Origin: an uncultured Chlorobiaceae bacterium
GTDB taxonomy: Bacteria; Bacteroidota; Chlorobiia; Chlorobiales; Chlorobiaceae
NCBI GenBank assembly: GCA_903994635.1
Contig: CAJEXQ010000020.1
Coordinates: forward strand, 1-37,396
Direction of reading: 5' to 3'
Length of the DNA stretch: 37,396 nt
Shown here: piece after piece, positions 7,974-15,865 of the stretch
Layout of the letters: every line of letters starts with the position of its first letter
Numbering within the stretch: the first letter of the stretch is position 1
Position numbers and translations under genes: made by a program
Notes under the pieces: generated by a model
Seen by the model: only the letters and a program-made list of their open reading frames with translations
What the model was told of the DNA's origin: nothing
Databases searched by the model: none

Positions 7974-8868
7974 TTGATCATGGTGAAGGTCTTGCCGCTG
8001 CCCTGAGTGTGCCACACAAGCCCCCGGGTACGTGCGGGATCGAGAGCGCGGGTGACGGGGTCGCCTCCACCGCGCCGGTCTGGTGCTGACGCAGGATGTA
8101 TTTGTTCAGCTCCTCGTCCTTCTCGGCAAAGATAATGTACTCCTTCAGGAAGGCCTGCACCTGCGGGATGGCGCAGAAGCTCTTCACTTTGGCCTCCAGC
8201 TTCCCGACTTCCTCATCCTTCCATTTGAAAATGTTCCGCCGCACCGTGTTCCAGCTCACCCCGTAGGAGAAGCCGATGGCATCGGTGGCGGTGAAGAGCT
8301 GCTGCGACACGAACAGCTCCGGTGTCTCGCGGTGGTATCGGCGGATCTGGTCCACCCCGAAAGCAATCGCCTCATCCTTGTTGGCATTCTTGCACTCAAT
8401 CACCAGCACCGGGATGCCGTTGATGAGAAAAACGACATCCTCCCTCGTACCGTAATGACCGTTGTGAAAAGCCCACTCCTCGGTTACTTCGTAGACGTTC
8501 AGCGCCGGGTAGTCGTAATCAATCAGGATCAGGTCGCGCTCGCGCCTCTCCTCGTGGTCAAAGAATTTGCCCCGGTTGCGCAGATGCTCCACGAATTCCC
8601 GGCTACCGTAAATGTCGGCATGGAGATGGCGAAACTGCCCGAGCAACGCACCCTCGGCTTCGGTGTAGCGCGGGTTGAATTCACGCACCCTGGCATAGAG
8701 CAGATCGTCGAAAAAGAGCGAACGGTTTCTAGCACGGTCGGTAGGCGGCACCGCAGGGTCAAATCCGCGCCGCTGCTCGGCTTCCTCTCTTGAAACAAAT
8801 AACCACCCAATCTCTTGCGCATAGGCAAGAATGCGGGCCTGAACGGTTTTGTGTTCGGAGGGTTTCAT
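7876..8868 (-). pseudogene. hsdR: Type I restriction endonuclease HsdR, N-terminal third, frameshifted
   Basis: From ATG 8868 the product shows the HsdR N-terminal nuclease region: DREFN-like helices, then DVVFLINGIPVLVIECKNAN (about residues 135-160; the D...E-x-K core) and FATDAI-type motifs. At about residue 270 the frame shifts at a G-run (plus strand 8057-8060); a -1 change joins it to the continuing frame [19 protein letters not shown], the helicase motif I P-loop. Similarity ends at LEDQMLKN (about 7876), where the peptidase gene begins. HsdR proteins are about 950-1,050 residues, so roughly two thirds, including nearly all helicase motifs, is missing. The start codon overlaps the hipA stop (ATGA). 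A dead gene. Confidence 0.88.
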
Positions 8869-10172
8869 GGAAGGAGCTCCAGTTTTAGGGCTCTCTCTAT
8901 TTTGTCCCGTTGCTCAGAATTGACACGCGACTCATCAGCATAGTTGCGCCATTGCGCGACAACGTTCCTCACTTCATCAATAATCGTTTCCGCACGCCCG
9001 CGCTTCATGGAGGCGCTCTTTGCACACGCTTTGAAATCCTCCAGAGTAAAATCACCTCGTTTGCCATTCATCGTCATTTGATGACTGGATGTCCATTTTC
9101 CGCCTGGTTGATAACTATAGGTCATGTCGAACGCGGGAGAGAGTGACCAATTGCCCGACCTGTCCATCAAAAAGGCAATGTTCTTGACGTGGTCATCCTG
9201 ATTACGGGCCACGATATTGAAGACCATCCGGCGGAACTGCTCCTCAATGGCCGCCATCGGCAATCCAAGTCGGCGGATTACTTGCAACGCCTGTTCGTAG
9301 CCGTATGCTCCAGCCTGATTGAAATCATAATGCGCCAAGCCGCAAAGCGACTGCATGTGCAGCTTGACTCCACCTTCCAACCGGTCGAACCGCTTTGTCA
9401 TGAAATGGCGCCGCCCGTCCTCCTCGAACAAACGGCTTGGAGTCATGGTAATGCCCGCATCGACCGCCATCCTGTAATAAGCATATTCAATTGCGCCATA
9501 CCCCTTTGGGTCTTCCAACTCCTTATCCTTATTGCCGCTGACACCGTCGAACTTCATCAGCCAGTATTCAAATCCACTGCCCGTCTTCACCTGCCCTGAC
9601 CGGATTTCGTTTGTTTTCGGATTCCAGGCAATCACCGCCTTGGCCCGTGCACCGCCAGCAGATGTACCAACCTGAACAATATCTCGTAGTGCTATTTGCT
9701 TTTCCTCCTCGTGGAACCAGCCCTGCAGGTTGTCGCGATGATTCAAAACCTCGGAAGCCAACGCTACCAGCTTGTCAACTTCAATGCGGGAGGAGTCAGG
9801 TGCATCAAATCGGGTTGCAGGCTCATACTCCAGTGCCCCCATACCACGCGAACCAGTGTAACAGAGACGCTCAACCGCATTGAACGATTCCGGCATACGT
9901 CCTGAACGGGCAAGCCAGGCATCAATCAACACATTACCAAACCGATCCGGCAGTGAATCCGCCAAAAGCCCCGGAAGACCATGAAAGGTTGCCGGTCGAA
10001 GGGATGGAAAGGAGTAGATACGGCCTGAGAGCGGCATCATCAGCGGAGCCACCTCGATACCGCTGCTGGTGAACGCCGAATCATATTCAAAGGTCGCGGT
10101 TGCACTATTATCATCCAGCGACACCGCCCCAATTGTGCGTCCCCACAGGTTTACCATTGCTGTCGTGCTCAT
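8865..10172 (-). CDS. hipA: HipA-family Ser/Thr kinase toxin
   Basis: A 435-residue protein with HipA features: N-terminal couple_hipA region with GLLADSLPDRFGN (about residues 68-80), an ATP-binding region, the catalytic segment FNIVARNQDDHVKN (about 310-323) and the metal-binding DMTYS (about 344). HipA kinases phosphorylate targets such as glutamyl-tRNA synthetase and cause growth arrest; which target this one uses cannot be read. Length is normal and no lesion is seen. It follows hipB with an ATGA overlap, and its stop codon overlaps the hsdR start, so it has been built into the restriction operon. This is the intact one of two hipBA loci in the window. Confidence 0.9.
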   Translation of the reverse strand: MSTTAMVNLWGRTIGAVSLDDNSATATFEYDSAFTSSGIEVAPLMMPLSGRIYSFPSLRPATFHGLPGLLADSLPDRFGNVLIDAWLARSGRMPESFNAVERLCYTGSRGMGALEYEPATRFDAPDSSRIEVDKLVALASEVLNHRDNLQGWFHEEEKQIALRDIVQVGTSAGGARAKAVIAWNPKTNEIRSGQVKTGSGFEYWLMKFDGVSGNKDKELEDPKGYGAIEYAYYRMAVDAGITMTPSRLFEEDGRRHFMTKRFDRLEGGVKLHMQSLCGLAHYDFNQAGAYGYEQALQVIRRLGLPMAAIEEQFRRMVFNIVARNQDDHVKNIAFLMDRSGNWSLSPAFDMTYSYQPGGKWTSSHQMTMNGKRGDFTLEDFKACAKSASMKRGRAETIIDEVRNVVAQWRNYADESRVNSEQRDKIERALKLELLP

Positions 10173-10516
10173 GCTTCGTCACCCCACTTCCATGGTATTT
10201 CATCCGTTGGTTTTCTCTTGACACTGGCGCGCTTTCGCACCTTGCCTTTCAGCTTGAGCAGATCCATCGGACGCGGCCCAGTCTCGGGCACCAATGTCTC
10301 CAACCGATCCAGTAGCCCCAATACCCGCAGAATCCGGATCATGGTTGATATTTGCGTCGTAGCTCCGGCCTCGACACGCTCCACCGTCCGTTTCGACACG
10401 CCTGCCTGCTCGGCAAGCATCTCCTGAGTAAGCTGAAGTTCCAGCCGGCGCTGCGCAAATCGTCCACCCAGCTCTGCCAGAATCGCTTCATCTGTCAATA
10501 ATCCCTCGATCTTCAT
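10169..10516 (-). CDS. hipB: HipB-type antitoxin, XRE-family HTH
   Basis: An 115-residue protein with an XRE helix-turn-helix at about residues 20-75 (RRLELQLTQEMLAEQAGVSK, then VERVEAG) and a basic C-terminal tail. Partner antitoxin and autorepressor for the HipA encoded directly downstream (4-base overlap). The ATG at 10516 has no strong Shine-Dalgarno. An exact palindrome TATCTTGGAAAGATA lies 50 bases upstream and is a candidate operator. Confidence 0.85.
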   Translation of the reverse strand: MKIEGLLTDEAILAELGGRFAQRRLELQLTQEMLAEQAGVSKRTVERVEAGATTQISTMIRILRVLGLLDRLETLVPETGPRPMDLLKLKGKVRKRASVKRKPTDEIPWKWGDEA

Positions 10517-10565
10517 TAAGAATTCTTGTTTTCCTTAAGGTTATAAATCGTAATAAATGGCGATA

Positions 10566-10580
10566 TATCTTGGAAAGATA
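10566..10580. promoter_or_regulatory. Palindrome upstream of hipB, candidate HipB operator
   Basis: TATCTT-GGA-AAGATA, a perfect 6-bp-arm palindrome with a 3-bp centre, placed 50 bases before hipB. HipB of E. coli binds palindromes starting TATCC, so a related site upstream of hipB is expected. A second palindrome of the same geometry, CGATTT-TTG-AAATCG, lies at 10630-10644. Binding is inferred. Confidence 0.5.
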
Positions 10581-10629
10581 GCTATTTTTCACAATATATG
10601 ACGACTTAAAGAATCTGTAATTATTGCTT

Positions 10630-10644
10630 CGATTTTTGAAATCG
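10630..10644. promoter_or_regulatory. Second palindrome between hsdS and hipB
   Basis: CGATTT-TTG-AAATCG, 6-bp arms and 3-bp spacer, the same geometry as the palindrome at 10566-10580 but a different sequence. Could be a second operator; there is no U-tract, so it is not a good terminator. Confidence 0.35.
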
Positions 10645-10711
10645 CGGCACAATGCTGTTGAGGCGAGCGAGAGGTAACCCATATCTCGCATGTTCAACGA
10701 ACTCATGCGCC

Positions 10712-11959
10712 CTACTTTTCCATTTTGATCTTATCAACCCGGGTCTTCGCGGTCATCAGTTCGTGAAGAAGTGTACGAAAGAGATCTTGGAATTGATCGC
10801 GCTTGCGAGCGTGCAAAGTGGATTTCCCTTCAGCAGCATCAATTGCGGCGGCAATCACTTCTTGCTCTTCTACTGTAGGCATTGGGAATTTTAGCGGCGC
10901 GATGTCCTTCTTGTTTAACTGTGGAGTAGGCCCTGGATCAGTAATTTTTTTTAGGTCGAATGTATTGAACCAATGAAATAGGTAACGGTGATTTACTGCT
11001 TTAGTCGGGATCACTGCGATCAAATTTGGATCCAAGACAGTAAGACCGGTGGTGAGCCGCTTCTTGTTGGTCGCAATCGCAGCTCCTCGCTTCGGAAAAA
11101 CAATCGAGTTATCAGGGACTGTTCGCTTGATAGCCTCTTTTTCGGGTAACAGACGTTCCAGATTTGCGGAACGAAACTTGATCTCGTTACCAGTGATGTT
11201 CATATCAGAGACTTTGATCCCGATCACTCGGATGCCATTGGGCAAGTTCGTTGCGTCTTCTAATTGCTTGTAAGACATTGCAGAGGCTTTTATAATGCAG
11301 ACCGATTCGACGGTCGGCGTTTCCCAACTTTCAGGCACGAGTCCAATCTCGGTTTGTTTTTGGGGTTCGTTGCGGAGGCCTTCGGTGAAGAGCTTATGCA
11401 TGAGGGCCTTTTTTAGCTCGGTGGCGGTCTGAATGATCCGCTCCTGCTCTTCGATTGCCCGCTGCACCGTCGAAAGGATGTGCGCAATTTTCTTCTGCTC
11501 GGGAAGAGGGGGGTAGGCGATCTTTTGATTCCTGACGATTTGTTGGCTGATATTAGGCTGTGCCCCGCCATAGCGGTAACTCAGCAATTCTCGGCGGAGA
11601 GAAATCAGATGATAACGGAGATAGCAGGCATCAAGGTCAGGTCCCGGTGTGATTCCGCAGATAGCCTGGTTTGTTGAAGCGTCTGTTTGAAGAATAGACG
11701 TCTTTCCCACCGTAGCGCCATAGAGCGCGATCAACACAGTTCCCGATGGGAATAGCTTAGCAGAAGATTTTTTAAGGCCTTCTTCTGTGATCTACTCTTC
11801 TGTTTCGTAAATGTAGCCGTCGTTCAGTTCACCGGATTTTACCCACGGAATAGAACCACCGTAGTAGTCCTTCCGGTTGCGGCTAGGTGTTCCGCCGCTC
11901 GTTGTTGTCGACAACTCACCGAGAGGACGCGATTGCCAGTTGTTTCTTGAATCGTTCAT
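10712..11959 (-). pseudogene. hsdS: Type I specificity subunit HsdS with an in-frame amber codon
   Basis: Starting at ATG 11959 (strong GGAGGA ribosome site), the frame encodes the first target-recognition domain opening (W-x-S-R-P-L-G-E-L, GGTPSRNRKDYYGG, IPWVKSGELN) and is then cut by TAG at 11794-11792, codon 56. The same frame continues with ITEEGLKKSSAKLFPSGTVL, LYGATVGKT, the central conserved helix PLPEQKKIAHILSTVQRAIE, the second domain and its C-terminal repeat to 10712. Without the stop the product would be 415 residues, normal for HsdS. Relatives usually have Lys at the stop position (AAG to TAG is one change). A GTG at 11737 could allow a shortened product lacking most of the first domain. 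It is the only clear lesion. Confidence 0.88.
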
Positions 11960-12096
11960 ACTCCGTCCTCCTCCAGAATCTGTTTCAATACCATCTCCTT
12001 TACCCGCCTCAATAAAAAAATTTTTCGATCCGACTGGTGTAGGGTGTCTTTGGCCGATTGAGCCTCGACTTGTTCGTTATGTACGAGAACGCTCAT
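11956..12096 (-). CDS. 46-residue protein coupling the GHKL gene to hsdS
   Basis: ATG 12096 overlaps the TAA of the upstream gene (TAATG), and its TGA overlaps the hsdS ATG (ATGA). The product is 46 residues, hydrophilic, ending VLKQILEEDGV, with no recognised family. The ribosome site GGAGGG sits just upstream. Tight stop-start overlaps on both sides make it a credible gene whose translation would couple the neighbours. Function unknown. Confidence 0.6.
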   Translation of the reverse strand: MSVLVHNEQVEAQSAKDTLHQSDRKIFLLRRVKEMVLKQILEEDGV

Positions 12097-13229
12097 TACC
12101 GCCCTCCATCTTTATCCCATTGCTCCAGCAATCTGCGACCTTTTTCTGTGAGGCGGTATTTCTGGAGGCGACTGGTGGGTTTTTCAGGGATGGTAGGCTC
12201 CACCAGTCCGGCGGCAAGGGATGGGTCGATGTACGTTTCACGGAGGCGTCGGCGACTTTTGAGACCGAAAGCTTCGAGAATGTTGGCGTTGGAAAGGGCT
12301 CCGCGATCTGCCAGCAACGCAAGGAGTCGAGTAACATATTCGCCCACTGGTGCCGTGACTGGTGCCGTGACTGGTACGGTAGCTTGGGCCAAACTTGGTT
12401 CCGACAGGCCCCCCGACTCAGATTTTTTCCGCCGGATCGTCAACACAAAATAGCCGCCATCAAGCCTGATTTCAGGTTCAGGGAGCCCGGCATTTTTGCA
12501 TCGCCGAATCATGTCGCGGATACCGGTTCCCATGCGTTCGATGTACTTGGTCAGGTACATGGGCTCCGCAATCAGCGGATTATGCGGGACTGATGCATGT
12601 GGCTCGCGCAGTTTTTCAAGAGTCAGGGTTGGAGGCAGAGTGCCGGGATTCCAGACTTCAAGCCGATCTTTGAAGAGCATGACCTGTACGCTGGCATTGC
12701 TGGTGTAGTCGCGATGCACAATGGCATTGACGATGGCTTCAGCGACAACTTCCTGCGGGATTTCGTATTTGGTCGGCACCTGGGTGCTTTCCGCTCTTGT
12801 TCCCACCCAGAAATCTATTTTGGAGAGCACGAAATCCTTTGCTTGCTCCACGAGATCGAAAACTGTACCATTGTATACTCTGTAAAAAGGAATGGTTTTT
12901 TCCACTTCATAGCCGTGGAAATGGGCGCATTTCACCTCAGAGGTGATCAAAAAACGCTGCGGTTGTTTGCCGAATAACAAAATAGCGGCATTGGTCGGTC
13001 GTCCTTTGTCGAGCAGGTTAAGATGCTCCAGTACCTCATGGGGCGGCGTATCTCCTGCCAATGGGAAATTGCGACCGCGCCGGGCAAGCACAAGAAAACG
13101 GGTGATTTTCTCTTCGTCAAGGTTATCGAGCGAAGCGTTTGGGCAGAACGTGGCATCAAATCGACAGAAACTGGTCAGCTCACGTTCTGTGGCAAGCTCC
13201 TGTTGTTCACTGCTGATAAAGATCTTCAT
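12096..13229 (-). CDS. Deletion fusion: DUF4062 N-terminus joined to GHKL-ATPase/winged-helix half of an AlbA_2 protein
   Basis: A 377-residue open frame. Residues 2-21 (KIFISSEQQELATERELTSF) are the start of a DUF4062 domain; from about residue 22 (CRFDATFCPNASLDNLDEEK) it is the middle of an AlbA_2-family protein, followed by the HATPase_c_4 domain (AEAIVNAIVHRDYTSNA about 170-186, MGTGIRDMIRRC) and a winged-helix tail. Relatives carry a complete DUF4062 and/or AlbA_2 domain in the missing interval. An in-frame deletion therefore seems to have removed most of DUF4062 and all of AlbA_2, leaving an open but probably altered protein. The linker before the tail holds a VTAP-type repeat. Its ATG overlaps the stop of an hsdM tail, so it once followed hsdM directly. 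Confidence 0.75.
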   Translation of the reverse strand: MKIFISSEQQELATERELTSFCRFDATFCPNASLDNLDEEKITRFLVLARRGRNFPLAGDTPPHEVLEHLNLLDKGRPTNAAILLFGKQPQRFLITSEVKCAHFHGYEVEKTIPFYRVYNGTVFDLVEQAKDFVLSKIDFWVGTRAESTQVPTKYEIPQEVVAEAIVNAIVHRDYTSNASVQVMLFKDRLEVWNPGTLPPTLTLEKLREPHASVPHNPLIAEPMYLTKYIERMGTGIRDMIRRCKNAGLPEPEIRLDGGYFVLTIRRKKSESGGLSEPSLAQATVPVTAPVTAPVGEYVTRLLALLADRGALSNANILEAFGLKSRRRLRETYIDPSLAAGLVEPTIPEKPTSRLQKYRLTEKGRRLLEQWDKDGGR

Positions 13230-13363
13230 ACCCTGACTCCCAGTTGCTTGAGGATTATCCGCAAGGCTTCGTCGTTCTCCCTCGCCGCCAGCTCAATCGC
13301 GTTCAGCACCTCGACAATCTCGGCAATGGGGCGGTAGATTTCGGCATCGCTGGTGTGGCTTGT
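13226..13363 (-). pseudogene. Isolated C-terminal tail of a type I methylase HsdM (copy 1)
   Basis: About 45 codons (HTSDAEIYRPIAEIVE ... LKQLGVRV) form the end of an HsdM protein with its stop overlapping the next gene. No HsdM body precedes it; the hicB stop lies immediately upstream. A second, diverged but clearly related tail occurs at 14268-14450. It marks the place where hsdM used to end. Confidence 0.8.
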
Positions 13364-13366
13364 GAA

Positions 13367-13702
13367 TTATGCATGGGTTGCTTGTCGCAGCACCTGCTCA
13401 GCCCATCGATTAAGACTTTGTCCGGTATGCGCGGCTGCTTTGAGCGCTGCAGCATGAACCGCAGGATTAACGCGCAGCATGAGACGTCCGGATGCGGGTT
13501 TTTCGGGTGCCTGACCCAATTTTTTACAGGCTGATACGTAATCATCCACCGCTTCATGGAATGCCTCGGTAAACTCAGCCACGGAATCTCCATGAAAGCT
13601 TATCAGGTCGTCTATGCCGAGCACGCGCCCGACCAGAATATTATCATCAGGATCAAATTCAAGGCTGGCCGTATAACCAGCATAGGTCATCGTGTTTTTC
13701 AT
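13367..13702 (-). CDS. hicB: HicB-type antitoxin
   Basis: An 111-residue protein: an N-terminal HicB-like domain (YTASLEFDPDDNILVGRVLG, about residues 8-27, with SVAEFTEAFHEAVDDYV) and a C-terminal ribbon-helix-helix-like segment (RLMLRVNPAVHAAALKAAA, SLNRWAEQVL). HicB neutralises the HicA mRNA interferase and represses the operon through its DNA-binding tail. The start overlaps the hicA stop (ATGA). The stop TAA lies directly against an hsdM tail, so the pair was inserted into the methylase operon. Confidence 0.85.
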   Translation of the reverse strand: MKNTMTYAGYTASLEFDPDDNILVGRVLGIDDLISFHGDSVAEFTEAFHEAVDDYVSACKKLGQAPEKPASGRLMLRVNPAVHAAALKAAAHTGQSLNRWAEQVLRQATHA

Positions 13703-13953
13703 GGGATAATCTGCAGTTTTATCAAGAATTCACGTGCCACCTTGACGCGGTATTTAAGCGCCTCGCGTTGCGGATGCGGCCGATGAAAATAGGCTCGTCG
13801 GCTATCCTTCTCAAAGGTCACCGATGACCCGCTCCCTTCCACAACATTGCAACCAACAGCTACCAGTAGCGCTTCGATATCAGACCACGGCAGATTGCCA
13901 CATACCGGATCCGAGAATATCTTATCGAGAGTTTTGCGATGTTTATTATTCAC
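13699..13953 (-). CDS. hicA: HicA-type mRNA interferase toxin
   Basis: An 84-residue protein with the HicA double-stranded-RNA-binding-like fold pattern: LPWSDIEALLVAVG, a GSSVTFEK strand and the conserved FHRPHPQ motif bearing the catalytic histidine region. HicA cleaves mRNA in translation arrest. Start is GTG at 13953 with no good ribosome site. Toxin first, antitoxin second, the usual hicAB order. No lesion seen. Confidence 0.8.
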   Translation of the reverse strand: MNNKHRKTLDKIFSDPVCGNLPWSDIEALLVAVGCNVVEGSGSSVTFEKDSRRAYFHRPHPQREALKYRVKVAREFLIKLQIIP

Positions 13954-13971
13954 AACAGCAATGAAAGCAAT

Positions 13972-14115
13972 TTACAATAAATGTGCAAGCAGTTCATATC
14001 TCCTTGGGGCTTCCGGCGGGATGGCTGCTTGTTCGAGAGCCAGTTCTTTTTGAACCGAGCTTACGAAAACCCTGAGTTTTGGAACCGATTCCCTGGCTGT
14101 GTTCGTTCGTATCAT
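13972..14115 (-). pseudogene. DUF4062 N-terminal fragment
   Basis: A 47-codon frame encodes PKLRVFVSSVQKELALEQAA followed by an unrelated short tail and stop. RVFVSSVQKEL is the hallmark start of DUF4062 domains. Nothing else of the domain remains; hicA starts 19 bases beyond. Together with the 20-residue DUF4062 start at 13229 it shows that at least two DUF4062 genes were destroyed in this operon. Confidence 0.7.
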
Positions 14116-14151
14116 CCGCATTCACATCCAGTCTTGATGGAAATCGTTGAT

Positions 14152-14271
14152 TCAGTCCAATTGTCGCCGCAGTGAGGCGACAATCCGTTGACCGTCTGCC
14201 TGCTTTTTATACCCGTCGAATTCGATGGGATTATAACCGCAATTATACAGATGCACAAGGTCGTCCTTCAT
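14152..14271 (-). CDS. 39-residue protein following hsdM
   Basis: ATG 14271 overlaps the hsdM stop (ATGA). The product (LYNCGYNPIEFDGYKKQADG in the middle) belongs to no family I recognise. It could be a small accessory gene or the start of a larger broken one. Supported mainly by the tight overlap. Confidence 0.4.
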   Translation of the reverse strand: MKDDLVHLYNCGYNPIEFDGYKKQADGQRIVASLRRQLD

Positions 14272-15865
14272 CTCCTCACTCCCAGTTGCTTGAGAATACT
14301 CCGCAGGGCTTCATCGGTCTCCCTGGCCTCCAGCTCAATCGCATTCAGCTCTTCGACGATTTCGGCAATGGGGCGGTAGGTTTCGGCATCGCTGGTGTGG
14401 ATGTAGCGGCTGGGAGAGATGTTGTAGTCATTCTTCTTCAGCTCGGCGGCTGAACAGCTTTTTCGGGCGCCCGAGGCGGTCAAGCCGACCATCCTCCTGA
14501 TGATCGACCGCAACGAGCTGGAAGACCAGATGCTCAAGAACCATGACCGACACCAGTTCAAAGATTCGATTCAAGCAGCGCGTTCGCGATTGGGCCGACA
14601 AACTTGACGTTCAGATTGTGTGGCTCGGCGTTCGACCCATGCAGAACAAGTGGGCCTCCTGCTCCACAGAGGGCCATCTGAATTTCAACGCTGAATTGAT
14701 GGAGATAGAGCACAGCCTCAATGAGATCGTGATCGACAAACCACTGGCGGACGCTCTTCTCTTTGTTGGTGCCAGCATTGCCCGAGCCTCGTGAGGCGGC
14801 ACCGGTATCGAGGACGACGGCGGCGCGGCCTGTGGCATTGAGGCTGGCGTGGATGTGCTGCACCCAGCCCCAGTCGGCGGAGGATTTGCCGGGGAAACCA
14901 GCCCCCGCAGGGAAGCGGTCGAGTTCATCGTTGTCGTAGTCTGCCTCGGTGAACCAGTCCTGATTCCACATGGGATTGGCAACGACACAGTCGAAGGTGC
15001 GGAGTTTGCCCTGCCTGTTGCGGAACTTGGGGTTCTTGAAGGTATCGCCGATCTCGATCTGCTCCTCCATGTCGTGAATGATCATGTTCATGTTGGCCAT
15101 AGCCCAGGTCTCGGGGGTGAACTCCTGGCCGAAGAGTTTCAGGGGGGCGACGGTGCGCTGTTTCCCCCTGGTAATCTCCTCCATGGCGAACTCGCATTTC
15201 ACGAGAAGGCCGCCGGAGCCGCAAGTGGGGTCGTAGATTTCCATGCCGGGTTCGGGCTGGAGCACCCGAGACATGATGGTGCCGACCTCGGGCGGAGTGT
15301 AGAACTCGCCAGCGCTTTGTCCGCCACCTTCGGCGAACTTGCGGATCAGGTATTCGTAGCTCTTGCCGATGATGTCGGCCTCAACGTCATCAAGCCCGAG
15401 ACGCTTGGTGCTGATGGCCTCGATGAGGTTGGAGAGGCGGTCGTCGTCGAGGTCACGCTGGCCATGGGTGGTGGCGTTGAAATCAACACGGTCGATGATA
15501 CCCTGCAAGAGCGGATTCTCTTTGGCGATGGCCCGCATGTTGGTGGTAACGCCTTCGCCTATTTTGTCGGAAAGCTTGCGGATGACCGACCAGACAGGCT
15601 GCAAGGGATCGTCCGGCAAAAGGGGGAGATAGAATCGTACCAGCTTGTGGTCAGCTCTGGCAAGTTGGAAGGCCTTCTGGCGTGAGCCGACCTCGGCGGC
15701 AATACGGTTCAGCTCGTCATCGAAGACATCGCAGAGGCGCTTGGTAAAGATGAGCGGGAGGATGTAGTCCTTGTATTTCGGAGCATCCTTGGCGCCCCTG
15801 ATAGAACAGGCTGCGGCCCAGATCCAGGATTCGAGGGATTTCCCGTTGCCGTTATGATTTGCCAT
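14268..15865 (-). pseudogene. hsdM: Type I restriction-modification methylase HsdM, interrupted
   Basis: From ATG 15865 about 386 codons of HsdM are intact: N-terminal helical domain, SAM-binding DPTCGSGGLLVKC (about residues 213-225), and the catalytic VANPMWNQDW (about 307-316), ending at LIEAVLYL. There, at 14706, a 262-bp inverted copy of the hsdR/peptidase junction begins. Past it, at 14450, HsdM resumes with AELKKNDYNISPSRYIHT and runs to the normal C-terminus at 14268. Some 50-80 codons between have been replaced. The frame now stays open through the insert, giving a 435-residue chimera with a nonsense C-terminus. Catalytic motifs survive, but the C-terminal part that contacts HsdS is lost. 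Followed by a 39-codon frame with ATGA overlap. Confidence 0.88.
14445..14706 (+). repeat. Copy B of the 262-bp inverted repeat, inserted within hsdM
   Basis: Identical by eye to the reverse complement of 7712-7973. It joins hsdM on both sides through short shared sequences: GGCGGC at the left edge and GGAGAT at the right. On the plus strand it reads the end of hsdR and then the first 60 codons of the peptidase, so the peptidase-like frame seen here is an out-of-place copy, not a gene. Confidence 0.9.

Noticed and set aside
12345..12380. Short tandem repeat as a separate regulatory element
   Set aside because: It encodes the VTAP linker of the GHKL fusion protein and needs no other explanation.
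14558..14706. Novel C-terminus of the 435-residue HsdM reading
   Set aside because: These residues are antisense translation of the inserted repeat and have no family relation; treated as a lesion and not as a new domain.
14543..14794. Metallopeptidase-like open frame on the plus strand
   Set aside because: It is the inverted copy of the 5' half of the peptidase gene inside hsdM; it lacks the HExxH motif and runs into antisense hsdM.
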